Part shown: in pieces, positions 53,898 through 63,797 of the stretch
How positions within the stretch are numbered: position 1 is the stretch's first letter
Layout: each line of letters begins with the position of its first letter
Source: Geminicoccus roseus DSM 18922
GTDB lineage: Bacteria > Pseudomonadota > Alphaproteobacteria > Geminicoccales > Geminicoccaceae
NCBI RefSeq assembly: GCF_000427665.1
Contig: NZ_KE386572.1
Coordinates: forward strand, 2,876,196-2,940,195
DNA length: 64,000 nucleotides
Direction: 5' to 3'
The notes under the pieces: generated by a model
Databases searched by the model: none
What the model saw: only the letters and a program-made list of their open reading frames with translations
Told to the model about the DNA's origin: nothing
Made by a program: the position numbers and the translations under genes

Positions 53898-56342
53898 ATG
53901 ACCGATGCCAGCACCATCCTGCCGCCGGGCGCGCCGGGCCTGCCGGCCCGCTGGACCTCCAGCGCGAAGAGCGGGGTCGGCACCGCCATGACCGCCGCCA
54001 GCCGGATCTGGTTCACCCTCAGCCACGGCATCCTCAACGAGATCTATTATCCGCGCGTCGACAGCGCCTGCACCCGCGACTTCGGCCTGATCGTCACCGG
54101 CCGGGACGGCTATTTCTCCGAGGAGAAGCGCGACGCCGACCATGCGGTCGGCATGATCGAGCAGGGCATCCCCGCCTTCCGCCTGGTCAACACCGCGCTG
54201 GACGGCCGCTACCGGATCACCAAGGAGGTGCTGACCGATCCCAGGCGCGAGGCGCTGTTGCAGGAGGTCCGCTTCGAGGCGCTGGAGGGCGGGCCCGGCG
54301 ACTACCGGCTGTTTGCGCTGCTGGCGCCGCACCTGGTCAATGCCGGGGCCAGCAACAGCGCCTGGACCGGCGCCTACAAGGGCACGCCGATGCTCTACGC
54401 CCGCGGCCGCTTCGGCGCGTCGCTGGCGCTGGCCTGCTCGGCGCCCTGGCTGGCCCGCTCGGTGGGCTATGTCGGCACGTCGGACGGCTGGCAGCAGCTG
54501 AAGGCGAACGGGCAACTGGACGAGCGCTGGCAGCGCGCCCCGGACGGCAACGTGGCGCTGTGCGGCGAGATCGATCTTGCCGCCACGGGCGGCCGGTTCC
54601 TTTTGTCGCTGGGCTTCGGCATCCGCCCGCAGGAGGCCGGCCACCGCGCCCTGGCCAGCCTGCAGGACGGCTTTGCCGCCGCGCGCCGCACCTATGTGCA
54701 GGGCTGGCGCGCCTGGCAGGACCGGCTGCTGCCGCTGGACCGCCCGGCCGGGCCCGCCAACCTCAACAGCTACCGGATCAGCACCGCCGTCCTCGCCACC
54801 CATCAGCCGATGTCCTTTCCCGGCGCGGTGATCGCCAGCCTGTCGATTCCCTGGGGCTTCAACAAGGGCGACGAGGACCTGGGCGGCTACCACCTGGTCT
54901 GGCCGCGCGACCTGGTGGAGATCGCCGGCGGCTTTCTGGCGGCGGGTGCGGTGGACGAGGCCAGGTCGGTGCTTTCCTACCTGATGGCGATCCAGGAGGA
55001 GGAGGGCCACTGGTCGCAGAATGTCTGGCTAGACGGCCAGCCCTACTGGACCGGCGTGCAGATGGACGAGTGTGCCTTCCCGATCCTTCTTGCCGACATG
55101 CTGCGCCGGGAAGGCTGCCTGGATCACGACGACCTTGCCCGGTTCCTGCCGATGATCGAGCGCGCCGCGGGCTTCGTCGCCCGGCACGGCCCGGTCACCG
55201 GCCAGGACCGCTGGGAGGAGGATGGCGGCTATTCGCCCTTCACCCTGGCGGTGGAGATCGCAGCCCTCCTGGCCGCGGCCGACATGATCGAGGCGGCCGG
55301 CAAAATGGAGGCCGCTGCCTATCTGCGCGAGACCGCGGATGGCTGGAACGACGAGATCGAGCGCTGGACCTATGCGGCCGGCACCGGGCTGGCCCAAGAG
55401 CTTGGCATCGACGGCTATTACGTGCGGATCGCACCAGCCGAGACCGCGGACGCGGCCTCGCCTTTGGACGGGTTCGTGCCGATCAAGAACCGGCCGCCCG
55501 GCGACAGCGACCGCCCGGCCAGCCAGATCATCAGCCCGGACGCCCTGGCCCTGGTCCGCTTCGGCCTGCGCGCGCCGGATGACCCGCGCATCCTGTCGAC
55601 GATCCGGGCGATCGACGCGGTGCTGCAGGCCGACCTGCCCCAGGGCCGGCTCTGGTACCGCTACACCGACGACGGCTATGGCGAGCAGGCGGACGGCGGG
55701 CCGTTCGACGGCACCGGGGTGGGGCGGCCCTGGCCGCTCCTGGCCGGGGAGCGCGCCCATTACGAGCTGGCCGCCGGCCGGCCGGAGGTCGCCCGCGAGC
55801 TGTTGGCCACGGTCGAGGCCTCGGCCAGCGCCGGCGGGCTCCTGCCCGAGCAGGTCTGGGACGGTCCTGACCTGCCGGAGCGCGAACTGTTCCGCGGCCG
55901 GCCGTCGGGCAGCGCCATGCCGCTGGTCTGGGCCCATGCCGAGCACATCAAGCTGCTGCGCTCCTTGCGCGACGGCGCCGTGTTCGACATGCCGCCGCAG
56001 ACGGTGCAGCGCTACCAGCGCGACAAGGTCCGCGCGGCGATGCGGTCCTGGCGCTTCGAGCACAAGCTGCGCAGCCTGCCGGTGGGCAAGATCCTGCGCA
56101 TCGAGCTGGCCGCCCCGGCTTTGGTCCGCTGGAGCGACGACGACTGGGCGACCGTGCAGGAGGACCCGACCCGGCCGAACCCGTTCGGCATCCACCTGCT
56201 CGACCTGCCGCCCATGCCGGGCGGCCACGGCACCCGGATCCGCTTCACCTTCTTCTGGACGGAGGCCCAGCGCTGGGAGGGGCAGGACTTCCTGGTGGAG
56301 CTGGACGGCGACGAACTGCTGACCGGCGTGATGGTGGGGTGA
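53898..56342 (+). CDS. Glucoamylase, glycoside hydrolase family 15
   Basis: An 814-residue enzyme expected to release glucose from alpha-glucan ends. An N-terminal beta-sandwich domain (residues ~10-290; HGILNEIYYPRVDSACTRDF) is followed by the (alpha/alpha)6 barrel with GYHLVWPRDLVEIAGG, TGVQMDECAFPILLADM with a likely catalytic Glu, and a late SAMPLVWAHAEHIKLL with the likely base Glu. No signal peptide is visible, so it would act on intracellular glucan, plausibly that made by the GlgE operon in this window. ATG 53898 follows AGGA. Divergent from zwf. Confidence 0.92.
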   Translation: MTDASTILPPGAPGLPARWTSSAKSGVGTAMTAASRIWFTLSHGILNEIYYPRVDSACTRDFGLIVTGRDGYFSEEKRDADHAVGMIEQGIPAFRLVNTALDGRYRITKEVLTDPRREALLQEVRFEALEGGPGDYRLFALLAPHLVNAGASNSAWTGAYKGTPMLYARGRFGASLALACSAPWLARSVGYVGTSDGWQQLKANGQLDERWQRAPDGNVALCGEIDLAATGGRFLLSLGFGIRPQEAGHRALASLQDGFAAARRTYVQGWRAWQDRLLPLDRPAGPANLNSYRISTAVLATHQPMSFPGAVIASLSIPWGFNKGDEDLGGYHLVWPRDLVEIAGGFLAAGAVDEARSVLSYLMAIQEEEGHWSQNVWLDGQPYWTGVQMDECAFPILLADMLRREGCLDHDDLARFLPMIERAAGFVARHGPVTGQDRWEEDGGYSPFTLAVEIAALLAAADMIEAAGKMEAAAYLRETADGWNDEIERWTYAAGTGLAQELGIDGYYVRIAPAETADAASPLDGFVPIKNRPPGDSDRPASQIISPDALALVRFGLRAPDDPRILSTIRAIDAVLQADLPQGRLWYRYTDDGYGEQADGGPFDGTGVGRPWPLLAGERAHYELAAGRPEVARELLATVEASASAGGLLPEQVWDGPDLPERELFRGRPSGSAMPLVWAHAEHIKLLRSLRDGAVFDMPPQTVQRYQRDKVRAAMRSWRFEHKLRSLPVGKILRIELAAPALVRWSDDDWATVQEDPTRPNPFGIHLLDLPPMPGGHGTRIRFTFFWTEAQRWEGQDFLVELDGDELLTGVMVG

Positions 56343-56465
56343 GCGGGCCGGGACGGCGGGCGTCGCGGTCGGGGCTCCGGCTCCGACGGCCGGGTCGTTC
56401 GCGCAGCTGTCAAACGGTCGCGGACCCTCCGCATGCGTGGTTGCAGGCCGGGAACGAGGCCGGGG

Positions 56466-57536
56466 TCAGGCCGCCTCGGCCGCCTTCAGGCCGGCCAGGT
56501 GGCGCGTCAGCCCGGCCGCGGTGGCGATCCGGCTCAGCGCCACGGCCTGGCCGGCCCAGAGATTGGTGAAGTCGGCCGAGCCGCGTTGCTCCGCCCATTG
56601 CCGCAGCGGGAGAAGGGCCGCTCCGGCGGTCGGGAAGGCGGGGGCGAGGCCGGACATCGGCCCAAGCTCGCGCATCAGCCGGTTGGTGATGCCGCGCGCC
56701 GGCCGGCCGGTGAACAGGTTGGTGAGCGCGGTCTCGTCGCCCGCCGCCGCCAGCAGCGCTTCCCGGTAGAGCGGCGAGACACTGGCCTCGCGGGTGAAGA
56801 GATAGGCGGTGCCGACCTGCACCGCGGCGGCGCCCAGGGCCATGGCGGCCGCGACACCGCGCGGATCGGCGATGCCGCCGGCCGCGATCACCGGCACCTT
56901 CACCGCATCCACGATCTGCGGCACCAGCGCGATGGTGCCGACCTGCCCGGACATGTCCCCGGTCAGGAAATTGCCGCGGTGGCCGCCCGCCTCGGCCCCC
57001 ATGGCGATCACGGCGTCGACGCCGCGCCCGGCCAGCCACAGCGCCTCGCCGACCGTGGTGGCGGACGACAGGATCCGGGCGCCGGTGCGCCGCACCCGGT
57101 CCAGCAGCCGGGGTTCCGGAAGCCCGAAATGGAAGCTGACCACCGGCGGGCGGAACGCCTCCACCACCTCGCAGAACGCGTCGTCGAACGGCGCGCGTCC
57201 CGCTCCCCCTGGCGGCGCCACATCGTCGAGGCCGGCCTCGCGGTAGTAGGGGGCCAGAAGCTCGCGCCAGCGCGCCTGGGCTGCCGGGTCCTCGCCGGGC
57301 GGGCGGTGGCAGAAGAAGTTGACGTTGATCGGCCGTGCCGTGCGCTGGCGGATCCCGGCCAGCGCCTCGCTGAGCTGCGCCGGCGCATATTGCGCGCTCG
57401 GCAGCGAGCCCAGGCCGCCGGCCTCGCTCACCGCCACCACCATGTCGGGGGTGGTCGCCCCGGCCATCGGCGCCTGGATGACCGGCAGCTCGATGCCGAA
57501 CAGGTCGAGGATGCGGCGGTCCTGGTCGGGGGTCAT
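56466..57536 (-). CDS. Nitronate monooxygenase (2-nitropropane dioxygenase family)
   Basis: A 356-residue FMN enzyme of the TIM-barrel class. PVIQAPMAGATTPDMVVAVS begins the barrel, and GAEAGGHRGNF carries the His conserved at the flavin; VPVIAAGGIADPRGVAAA completes the phosphate site. It oxidises nitronates such as propionate-3-nitronate. It stands alone: 123 bases separate it from the convergent glucoamylase gene and 300 bases from the LysR gene. Confidence 0.9.
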   Translation of the reverse strand: MTPDQDRRILDLFGIELPVIQAPMAGATTPDMVVAVSEAGGLGSLPSAQYAPAQLSEALAGIRQRTARPINVNFFCHRPPGEDPAAQARWRELLAPYYREAGLDDVAPPGGAGRAPFDDAFCEVVEAFRPPVVSFHFGLPEPRLLDRVRRTGARILSSATTVGEALWLAGRGVDAVIAMGAEAGGHRGNFLTGDMSGQVGTIALVPQIVDAVKVPVIAAGGIADPRGVAAAMALGAAAVQVGTAYLFTREASVSPLYREALLAAAGDETALTNLFTGRPARGITNRLMRELGPMSGLAPAFPTAGAALLPLRQWAEQRGSADFTNLWAGQAVALSRIATAAGLTRHLAGLKAAEAA

Positions 57537-57836
57537 GGCGGGGGCCTTTCCTGGTCGTTCGGGGGCGGATGGGGGAGCTCCGGTCCTGTCCTGGACCGCC
57601 CGCGCCGGGCACGGGCGGAAAGCCGCACAACGGGGTGGGGGCCATCACGGGAGTTGGGGCCATCAGGTGCGTCTCGATCATCCCGCTCGTGGCGGAGCCG
57701 CCGAAGGTGCCGCTCTGGAAGATGGCATGGAAGGCGCCGCTGCCCAAGACGGCGCGGGTGCTGCGCCGGGACCCGCGGGATCGAGCGGCATCCCTTCTTG
57801 CGGCGGGCCATGGTCCGCACCGGGAAGGGAAAGGCG
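57537..57836. other. 300-base intergenic stretch, nothing recognised
   Basis: It lies between the nitronate monooxygenase start and the stop of the LysR gene, both on the minus strand. A short direct repeat, GGGGCCATCA, occurs twice near 57635-57665. No convincing coding frame, promoter or terminator was seen, although the promoter of the monooxygenase gene must lie at its left end. Confidence 0.4.
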
Positions 57837-58760
57837 TCAGCGCCCGGCCTGGGATTTCAGCCGGACGAAGGCCTGGCGCAGGCGCGGGGTGGCGAAGTCG
57901 ACGAAGGCGCGCACCTTGGGCGTCGAGAGCCGGCGCTCGGGCGTGATCAGGTGCACCGGCAGGGGCGGCGGCTCGTCGTCCTGCAGCACGATCTCCAGTT
58001 CGCCGGCACGCCTCTTTTCGGCGACCTGATAGCAGAACAGCCGGGTCACCCCGCGCCCTTCCGCCGCCGAGGCGATCGCGGCACGGACGCTGTTCACCAC
58101 CAGACGCGGGGTGAACGACACGGTCCTGGGAAGGGTGGATTCGCCCAGCGGGGGAAAGCTCCAGCTGTCGAGGCCAAAATGGGTCATCGCCACGATCTGC
58201 TGCCGGGCGAGGTCGGGCGGCGTCTCGATCGGGGGATGCGCGGCCAGATAGCCGGGTGCTGCCACCACCACCCGGCGGACCTCGCCCAGGCGCAGGGCGA
58301 CCATCGACGAATCGGGCAGATGCGCGATGCGCAGGGCGACGTCGATGCCTTCGTCGATCAGGTTGACCGGCCGGTCGAGCAGGTGCAGCCGCGCCGACAC
58401 CATCGGGAAGGCAGCCAAAAAATCGTCGACGATCGGGCGCAGCACGTCCTCGCCGCTGACCGTCGGTGCGGTGACCACCAGCGTGCCGCGCGGCGCCGAG
58501 CGCTCGCCGGCGGCGAGCATGTCGGCTTCCTCGAGATCGGTGAGCACCCGCCGGCAGGCGGCGGCATAGCGCTCGCCCGCCTCGCTGAGCTTCAGGGAGC
58601 GGGTGGTGCGGTGCAGGAGCTGCACGCCGACATGGTTCTCCAGGAAGTCCATGGCCCGGCTGACGGCGGCCGGGGAGCGGCCGAGCCGCCGGCCCGCGCC
58701 TGCCAGGCTGCCTTCGTCCAGCGCGGCGACGAACAGCTTCATCGCGTCGATCCGGTCCAT
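57837..58760 (-). CDS. LysR-family transcriptional regulator
   Basis: A 307-residue regulator. The N-terminal winged helix reads MDRIDAMKLFVAALDEGSLA, then RRLGRSPAAVSRAMDFLE, with the typical HRTTRSLKLSEAGERY; an effector domain follows. The subgroup (short LysR with MD-x-F-VxV start) often regulates the divergent gene, here an alpha/beta hydrolase 120 bases away. The ATG at 58760 starts the canonical N-terminus; the frame is open upstream without similarity. Confidence 0.92.
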   Translation of the reverse strand: MDRIDAMKLFVAALDEGSLAGAGRRLGRSPAAVSRAMDFLENHVGVQLLHRTTRSLKLSEAGERYAAACRRVLTDLEEADMLAAGERSAPRGTLVVTAPTVSGEDVLRPIVDDFLAAFPMVSARLHLLDRPVNLIDEGIDVALRIAHLPDSSMVALRLGEVRRVVVAAPGYLAAHPPIETPPDLARQQIVAMTHFGLDSWSFPPLGESTLPRTVSFTPRLVVNSVRAAIASAAEGRGVTRLFCYQVAEKRRAGELEIVLQDDEPPPLPVHLITPERRLSTPKVRAFVDFATPRLRQAFVRLKSQAGR

Positions 58761-58880
58761 GGATTGTTCCGATCCGCGGAAGAGTGAATACCCAGGATCG
58801 CGCATTCCGCCGAAAGCGGCAATGGAGGAGGGTGATTTGCGGGGAACGCACCCAATCACCTTCCCTTCGGGAGAGCATCC

Positions 58881-59753
58881 ATGGCTGCCTCAGCCGCCAT
58901 CGCCCTGCGCCAAGCCTCGGTCGGGCCGGTCAACGTCTTCTACCGCGAGGCCGGCGATCCCAGGAACCCGACGCTGCTGCTGCTGCACGGCTTCCCCAGC
59001 TCGTCGCACATGTTCCGCGACCTGATCCCGCTGCTGGCGGAGCGATACCATCTGGTCGCCCCGGACCTTCCCGGCTTCGGCTTCACCACCGCCCCGCCGC
59101 GCGGCGAATTCACCTACAGCTTCGACCAGCTGGCCAGGGTGATCGAGCAGTTCACCGACGTGATCGGCCTGGAGCGCTACGCCCTCTATGTCTTCGACTA
59201 TGGCGCACCGGTCGGCTTCCGCCTGGCCATGGCGCGGCCCGGGCGGGTGCTGGCGATCATCTCGCAGAACGGCAATGCCTACGAGGAAGGCCTGGGCGAG
59301 GACTGGGCCCCCATCCGCCGCTACTGGCAGGAGCCGACCCGGGAGAACCGCGACGCGATCCGCTTCATCCTGACGCTGGAGGGGACGAAGTGGCAGTATG
59401 TGCACGGCGAGCGGGACGAAAGCCGGGTCGCCCCGGAAGCCTACTGGCTGGACCATGCGCTGCTCAGCCGCCCGGGCAACGACGAGATCCAGCTGGACCT
59501 GTTCGGCGACTACGCGACCAACGTCGCCCTGTATCCCCGCTTCCAGGCCTATTTCGCGGAGCACCAGCCGCCGTTCCTGGCGGTGTGGGGCCGGCACGAC
59601 CCGTTCTTCCTGCCGCCTGGCGCCGAGGCCTACAAGCGCGACAACCCGAACGCGGAGGTCCACCTGCTCGACGCCGGGCATTTCGCCCTGGAGACCCATG
59701 CGGAGGAGATCGCCGTTTTCATCCGGCGCTTTCTGGGCCGCCTGCCCGGCTGA
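58881..59753 (+). CDS. Alpha/beta-fold hydrolase with Asp nucleophile
   Basis: A 290-residue hydrolase resembling haloalkane dehalogenases and epoxide hydrolases. [13 protein letters not shown] forms the oxyanion hole, the nucleophile elbow reads VFDYGAPVG with Asp in place of Ser, and the catalytic His lies in [10 protein letters not shown]. An Asp nucleophile means ester, halide or epoxide chemistry through an alkyl-enzyme intermediate; which one is unknown. Regulated probably by the divergent LysR gene. Starts 12 bases after a GGGAGAG binding site. Confidence 0.87.
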   Translation: MAASAAIALRQASVGPVNVFYREAGDPRNPTLLLLHGFPSSSHMFRDLIPLLAERYHLVAPDLPGFGFTTAPPRGEFTYSFDQLARVIEQFTDVIGLERYALYVFDYGAPVGFRLAMARPGRVLAIISQNGNAYEEGLGEDWAPIRRYWQEPTRENRDAIRFILTLEGTKWQYVHGERDESRVAPEAYWLDHALLSRPGNDEIQLDLFGDYATNVALYPRFQAYFAEHQPPFLAVWGRHDPFFLPPGAEAYKRDNPNAEVHLLDAGHFALETHAEEIAVFIRRFLGRLPG

Positions 59754-59786
59754 CCCGGCCCGTTCGTCCCGCTGCGGCCGGGCAGG

Positions 59787-60716
59787 TCAGGTCCGGCCGG
59801 GGCCCTCGGCGCGGGACAGCTCGTCGCAGCAGCGCTTGAGGATGTCGATCAGGGTCAGGTCGGCCGGGCCCAGCGACATGCCTTCCCGCTTCCACAGCCC
59901 GGCATGGCGCACCGCCGCGGTGCCGGGCGCCATGATCGGCCGGATGAAGTCCGGGCAGTAGGCGCGCAGATGCGCCATGGCGTGGTAGCTCAGATAGTCC
60001 GAGCCGCGCATCAGGTTGAACTTCAGGTGGATGCTCTCGGTCTCGACCGAGGGGACCGGGTCGGACAGGCCCAGCGAGCGGAGCAGAAGGCGCAGCCGGC
60101 CGACCATGTTGCCCTGCTGCGGCGGCAGGATCCACGGATAGTCCAGGAGCTGCGCCGGGGAGATTTCGGCGCAGCGGTGCAGCGGGTGGCCGACATCGGC
60201 GATCACCCGGTACTCGTCGACCATCAGGTTCTCCCAGACCAGACCCGGCTCCGAGCGCAGGGCGGGGGGATGGTCGGCCGAGAGCATGAAGGCCAGCCGG
60301 CGGCTTTTCAGAAGCTCGCGCAGATGGTCGTCCGCGCCGCTCATCACCTTGATCAGCACGTCCGGGCGCAGGCGGCGCATCTCGGCGATGGCGCCGGGCA
60401 GCACCGCGTCCTGCCAGAACGGGCCGGCGGCGATGGTGATCAGGCCGGTGATGCCCCGGCGCAGCGAGCGCATCCGCCCCATGGCGTCGTGGAAGGCCTG
60501 GTCCAGGTCCTGGGCGTCCTTCAGGAACGCGCTGCCATAGGCGTTCAGCCGGACCCCGTAGGCATGGCGGTCGAACAGGCGCACGCCCACCGAATCCTCG
60601 ATCCGGCGGATCGCCTTGGTCAAAGCCGGCTGGGTGATGCCCAGGCGGCGCGCCGCCATCTGCAGGCTGCCATGCTCGGCGACGGCCAGGAAATACTTGA
60701 GATGCCGGAAGTCCAA
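59787..60716 (-). CDS. LysR-family transcriptional regulator
   Basis: A 309-residue regulator: MDFRHLKYFLAVAEHGSLQM and RRLGITQPALTKAIRRIED form the helix-turn-helix, LFDRHAYGVRLNAYG the wing. The sensor domain follows. It is divergent from the ABC transporter genes starting at 60842, with 125 bases between, so it likely controls them. It converges with the hydrolase gene. Confidence 0.92.
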   Translation of the reverse strand: MDFRHLKYFLAVAEHGSLQMAARRLGITQPALTKAIRRIEDSVGVRLFDRHAYGVRLNAYGSAFLKDAQDLDQAFHDAMGRMRSLRRGITGLITIAAGPFWQDAVLPGAIAEMRRLRPDVLIKVMSGADDHLRELLKSRRLAFMLSADHPPALRSEPGLVWENLMVDEYRVIADVGHPLHRCAEISPAQLLDYPWILPPQQGNMVGRLRLLLRSLGLSDPVPSVETESIHLKFNLMRGSDYLSYHAMAHLRAYCPDFIRPIMAPGTAAVRHAGLWKREGMSLGPADLTLIDILKRCCDELSRAEGPGRT

Positions 60717-60841
60717 GGCGCCGCCCTATGCCTGTTGGTTATCACGGTACCCTAGGATTCGTGTTGCAGGGGGACCCGTTTGGGTCAAGCTTCCTGGAGC
60801 AAGACGACCAGAAACAAACAATCAGGGTAGGGAGGTCTGTC

Positions 60842-61909
60842 ATGTCCGAGCTGCATCGGCGCATGTTCCTTGGAGGTGTCGCGGCCGGGACCTTGGCCGC
60901 GGTCACCGCTCCGACATTCTCGGCGCGCGCGCAATCATCGGCGCCCGCGGATGCCAGCGAGATCGACCTGGAGAAGGCCAAGGCCGAGGGGCCGCTGACT
61001 TTCTATACCAGCCTGGACACCAAGATCGTCGACGAGGTCATCAAGACCTTCAAGGAGATGCACGGCATCGACGTCACCTATTTCCGCGGCGGCTCGGCCG
61101 ACGTGACCTCCAAGGTTTTGGCCGAGGCGGATGCCGGACGGCTGCAGGCCGACCTGGTGGACTGCTCCGACCTTGCCGCCGTGCTGGTGATGAAGGATCG
61201 CGGCCTGCTGCGGCCGTTCAAGTCGGAGGCCGCCGACAAGGTGCGCGCCGACCTGCGCGACCCGGACGGCACCTGGATCGCCGACCGGCTGACCCAGGCC
61301 TGCATCCAGTACAACGCGAACGAATTCGGCGACAATCCGCCCAAGACCTGGCAGGCGCTGACCGAGGAGCCCTATGCCAGCCGGCTGACCTTCTTCAGCA
61401 GCGCGAATGGCGACGGCGCGCCCAGGCTCTACACCCTGGCGCAGGCGTTCGGCTGGGAGCTGCTGGAGCAGCTGGCCGCGGCCGACCCGCTGCGGGTGCA
61501 GTCGCCCCAGGTGATCAACCAGCTGATCGAGAGCGGCGAGCGCGGCGTGGCGTTCTGCACCAACGACAACATCGCCTGGCGCTCCAAGATCCAGGGCAAG
61601 CCCACCGACTATGTCTACCCGAGCGAGGGCGTGCCGACCGAGCCGGGCGCGCTCGGTCTGTTCGAGGGCTCGGCCAAGCCGCATGCCGCGGCCCTGTTCT
61701 ACGAGTACTGGATGAGCAAGGAGGGCCAGGAACTGATGGCCCAGGCGGGTGGCAAGTATTCCAGCCGCTCCGACGCCGCCCCGCCCGAGGGCGCGCCGCC
61801 GCTTTCCGACCTCAACCTGCTGACCATCGACTATCGCGACTACGCCAAGCAGCGGCAGGACATCCTGCAGCGCATGGCCGACACGTTCGGCGGCGAGTGG
61901 GGCGTCTGA
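60842..61909 (+). CDS. ABC transporter periplasmic binding protein (Fe3+/type 2 family)
   Basis: A 355-residue solute-binding protein with a Tat-type signal (HRRMFLGGVAAGTLAAV, cleavage probably after ARAQ near residue 31). The mature part begins LEKAKAEGPLTFYTSLDT, the layout of the FbpA/AfuA group that binds ferric ion or small anionic or polyamine solutes. No clear Tyr-Tyr iron-binding pair is obvious, so iron is not certain. GGAGG at 60832-60836 is a very strong binding site. It is followed by two hairpins and then the permease and ATPase genes. Confidence 0.87.
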   Translation: MSELHRRMFLGGVAAGTLAAVTAPTFSARAQSSAPADASEIDLEKAKAEGPLTFYTSLDTKIVDEVIKTFKEMHGIDVTYFRGGSADVTSKVLAEADAGRLQADLVDCSDLAAVLVMKDRGLLRPFKSEAADKVRADLRDPDGTWIADRLTQACIQYNANEFGDNPPKTWQALTEEPYASRLTFFSSANGDGAPRLYTLAQAFGWELLEQLAAADPLRVQSPQVINQLIESGERGVAFCTNDNIAWRSKIQGKPTDYVYPSEGVPTEPGALGLFEGSAKPHAAALFYEYWMSKEGQELMAQAGGKYSSRSDAAPPEGAPPLSDLNLLTIDYRDYAKQRQDILQRMADTFGGEWGV

Positions 61910-61912
61910 ACG

Positions 61913-61945
61913 GCCGGGCCGGCTGCCGCCCGCAGCCGGCCCGGC
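61913..61945 (+). terminator. 14-bp perfect hairpin after the binding-protein gene
   Basis: GCCGGGCCGGCTGC (61913-61926) pairs perfectly with GCAGCCGGCCCGGC (61932-61945) around a 5-base loop. It begins 3 bases after the stop. Such a hairpin inside an ABC operon usually stabilises the upstream mRNA or partly terminates, raising the binding protein over the permease. No T run follows. Confidence 0.7.
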
Positions 61946-61991
61946 GCGTTTCCGGCGCCTGAGGAACACAGCCGAAGCCCGTTGAGGGATT

Positions 61992-62013
61992 GGCGGGCGG
62001 CATGCCGCCCGCC
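61992..62013 (+). other. Second hairpin before the permease gene
   Basis: GGCGGGCGGC (61992-62001) and GCCGCCCGCC (62004-62013) form a near-continuous palindrome with a 2-base centre. It lies about 60 bases before the permease start and may add to the RNA processing or attenuation of the operon. Confidence 0.5.
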
Positions 62014-62072
62014 GGGCCCTGGCCGCGCGCCCGCGCGATCCGGCCCGTCGTCGTCGAGGAACTCCTAAGACC

Positions 62073-63788
62073 ATGGTCGAGCGACCCTTGCCCCTGCGGC
62101 GCGAGCCGCGCCTGAACGCCATGACGGTCGTGCTCGGCCTGGCCGTGGCGGTGCTCCTGGTGATCGTCGTCTATCCGCTGCTCTGGCTCCTGCTGGCGGC
62201 GTTCGGCCTGCCGAACGAGTTCGGCCTCAGCCATTTCGTGCGGGCCTATGCCCGCTCGCAGAACGTGCAGCCGCTGGTCAACACGATCATCCTGGCCATC
62301 GGCGCCGGGTTCTTCAGCGTGGTGCTGGGAGTGCCGCTGGCCTGGGCCACCGCCTGCACCGACATGCCGCTGCGCAAGACGGTGCGGGCCTGCGTGGCGC
62401 TGTCCTACATCACGCCGCCCTATCTCACCGCACTGGCCTTCATCATCCTGATGGGGCCGGACGCCGGCTACCTGAACCGGCTGGTGCGCCTGGTGATCGA
62501 CGTGCCGAGCGGCCCGTTCAACGTGTTCGGCATGACCGGGATCATCCTGGTGATCAGCCTGCACGTGTTCGCCTTCACCTATTTCCTGACCGAGGCCGCG
62601 CTGAAATCGGTGGACGCCTCGCTGGAGGAGGCGGCGCAGATGCTGGGCGCGCGCCGCTGGACCACGGTGGTCCGCATCAACCTGCCGCTGGTCGCACCCG
62701 CCATCACCGGCGGCGCGTTGCTGGCGGCGGTGGAATCGCTGGCGCTGTTCGGGCCGCAATCCTTTCTCGGCACGCCGGCGCAGATCAGCTTCCTGCCGAC
62801 CCGGATCTACGGCGTGATCAGCAGCTACCCGCCGCGCTGGGGCGAGGCGGCCGCCCTGTCGCTGATCCTGATCCTTTTGACCTGCATCGGCTTGCTGATC
62901 CAGCGCAGCTACCTGCAGCGGCGCTCCTACGTCACCATCGGCGGCAAGGGCGGGCGGCAGCGCCCGGCCAGGCTGGGGGCCTGGAAATGGCCGCTGCTGG
63001 GCTTGTGCCTGCTGATCGTGTTCTTCAGCGCGATCGCGCCGGTGGGCGTGCTGGTGCTGGCCTCGTTCAGCGACAGCTGGGTGGCGCCGCTGAGTTCCGC
63101 CAACTTCACGCTCCGCCACTTCCAGTCCGCATTGCTGGAGGACCAGATGGCGGTGCGCGGCATCTGGAACAGCTTCCGGCTGGCCACCGCGGCCGGGCTG
63201 ATCGCGGTCGTGATCGGCGCCGCCATCGCCTATATCGACCTGCGCACCCGGGTCACCGGCCGCAGGCTCCTGGACTACCTGGCCCTGCTGCCGCTGGGCC
63301 TGCCCGGCACGGTGATGGCGATCGGCCTGCTCTTGGCCTTCATCCGCCCGCCTTTGGTGCTCTACGGGACGATCTGGATCCTGCTGGTCGCCTATGTGGC
63401 GAGGTTCATTCCGCTGGCGACCCGCAGCGTCAACAGCTCGCTGCGCCAGCTGGAGCCCTCCCTGGAGGAGGCCGCGCGGATCACCGGCGCCACCTGGATG
63501 CAGTCGATCCGGCTGATCCTCCTGCCGCTGGTCCGCCCAGGCCTGGTGGTGGCGTTCCTGCTGGTGTTCATCCCGGCGTTCGCCGAGCTCAGCGCCACCG
63601 TCCTGCTCTACTCCAGCGGCACCGAGACGATCTCCATCGCGATCTTCCGCCTGAACGATCTCGGCCAGCTCGAGGTGGTGTCGGCCCTGTCGGTGTTCAC
63701 CATCGCGGTCGTGCTGATCGTGAGCCTCGGCCTGAACTGGTACTCCGCGCGGCTGCCCAAGCGCCGCCAGGCGCTGCCCAAGGACTGA
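62073..63788 (+). CDS. ABC transporter permease, two fused domains (FbpB-like)
   Basis: A 571-residue membrane protein with about 12 helices in two halves, each carrying the ATPase-docking EAA loop (EEAAQMLGA near residue 187 and EEAARITGA near residue 468). This fused layout is typical of ferric-ion and 2-aminoethylphosphonate-type transporters. It forms the channel for the binding protein at 60842. The ATG at 62073 has a weak upstream site (AGGAACT). The ATPase gene follows after 9 bases. Confidence 0.92.
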   Translation: MVERPLPLRREPRLNAMTVVLGLAVAVLLVIVVYPLLWLLLAAFGLPNEFGLSHFVRAYARSQNVQPLVNTIILAIGAGFFSVVLGVPLAWATACTDMPLRKTVRACVALSYITPPYLTALAFIILMGPDAGYLNRLVRLVIDVPSGPFNVFGMTGIILVISLHVFAFTYFLTEAALKSVDASLEEAAQMLGARRWTTVVRINLPLVAPAITGGALLAAVESLALFGPQSFLGTPAQISFLPTRIYGVISSYPPRWGEAAALSLILILLTCIGLLIQRSYLQRRSYVTIGGKGGRQRPARLGAWKWPLLGLCLLIVFFSAIAPVGVLVLASFSDSWVAPLSSANFTLRHFQSALLEDQMAVRGIWNSFRLATAAGLIAVVIGAAIAYIDLRTRVTGRRLLDYLALLPLGLPGTVMAIGLLLAFIRPPLVLYGTIWILLVAYVARFIPLATRSVNSSLRQLEPSLEEAARITGATWMQSIRLILLPLVRPGLVVAFLLVFIPAFAELSATVLLYSSGTETISIAIFRLNDLGQLEVVSALSVFTIAVVLIVSLGLNWYSARLPKRRQALPKD

Positions 63789-63797
63789 AACGAAACC

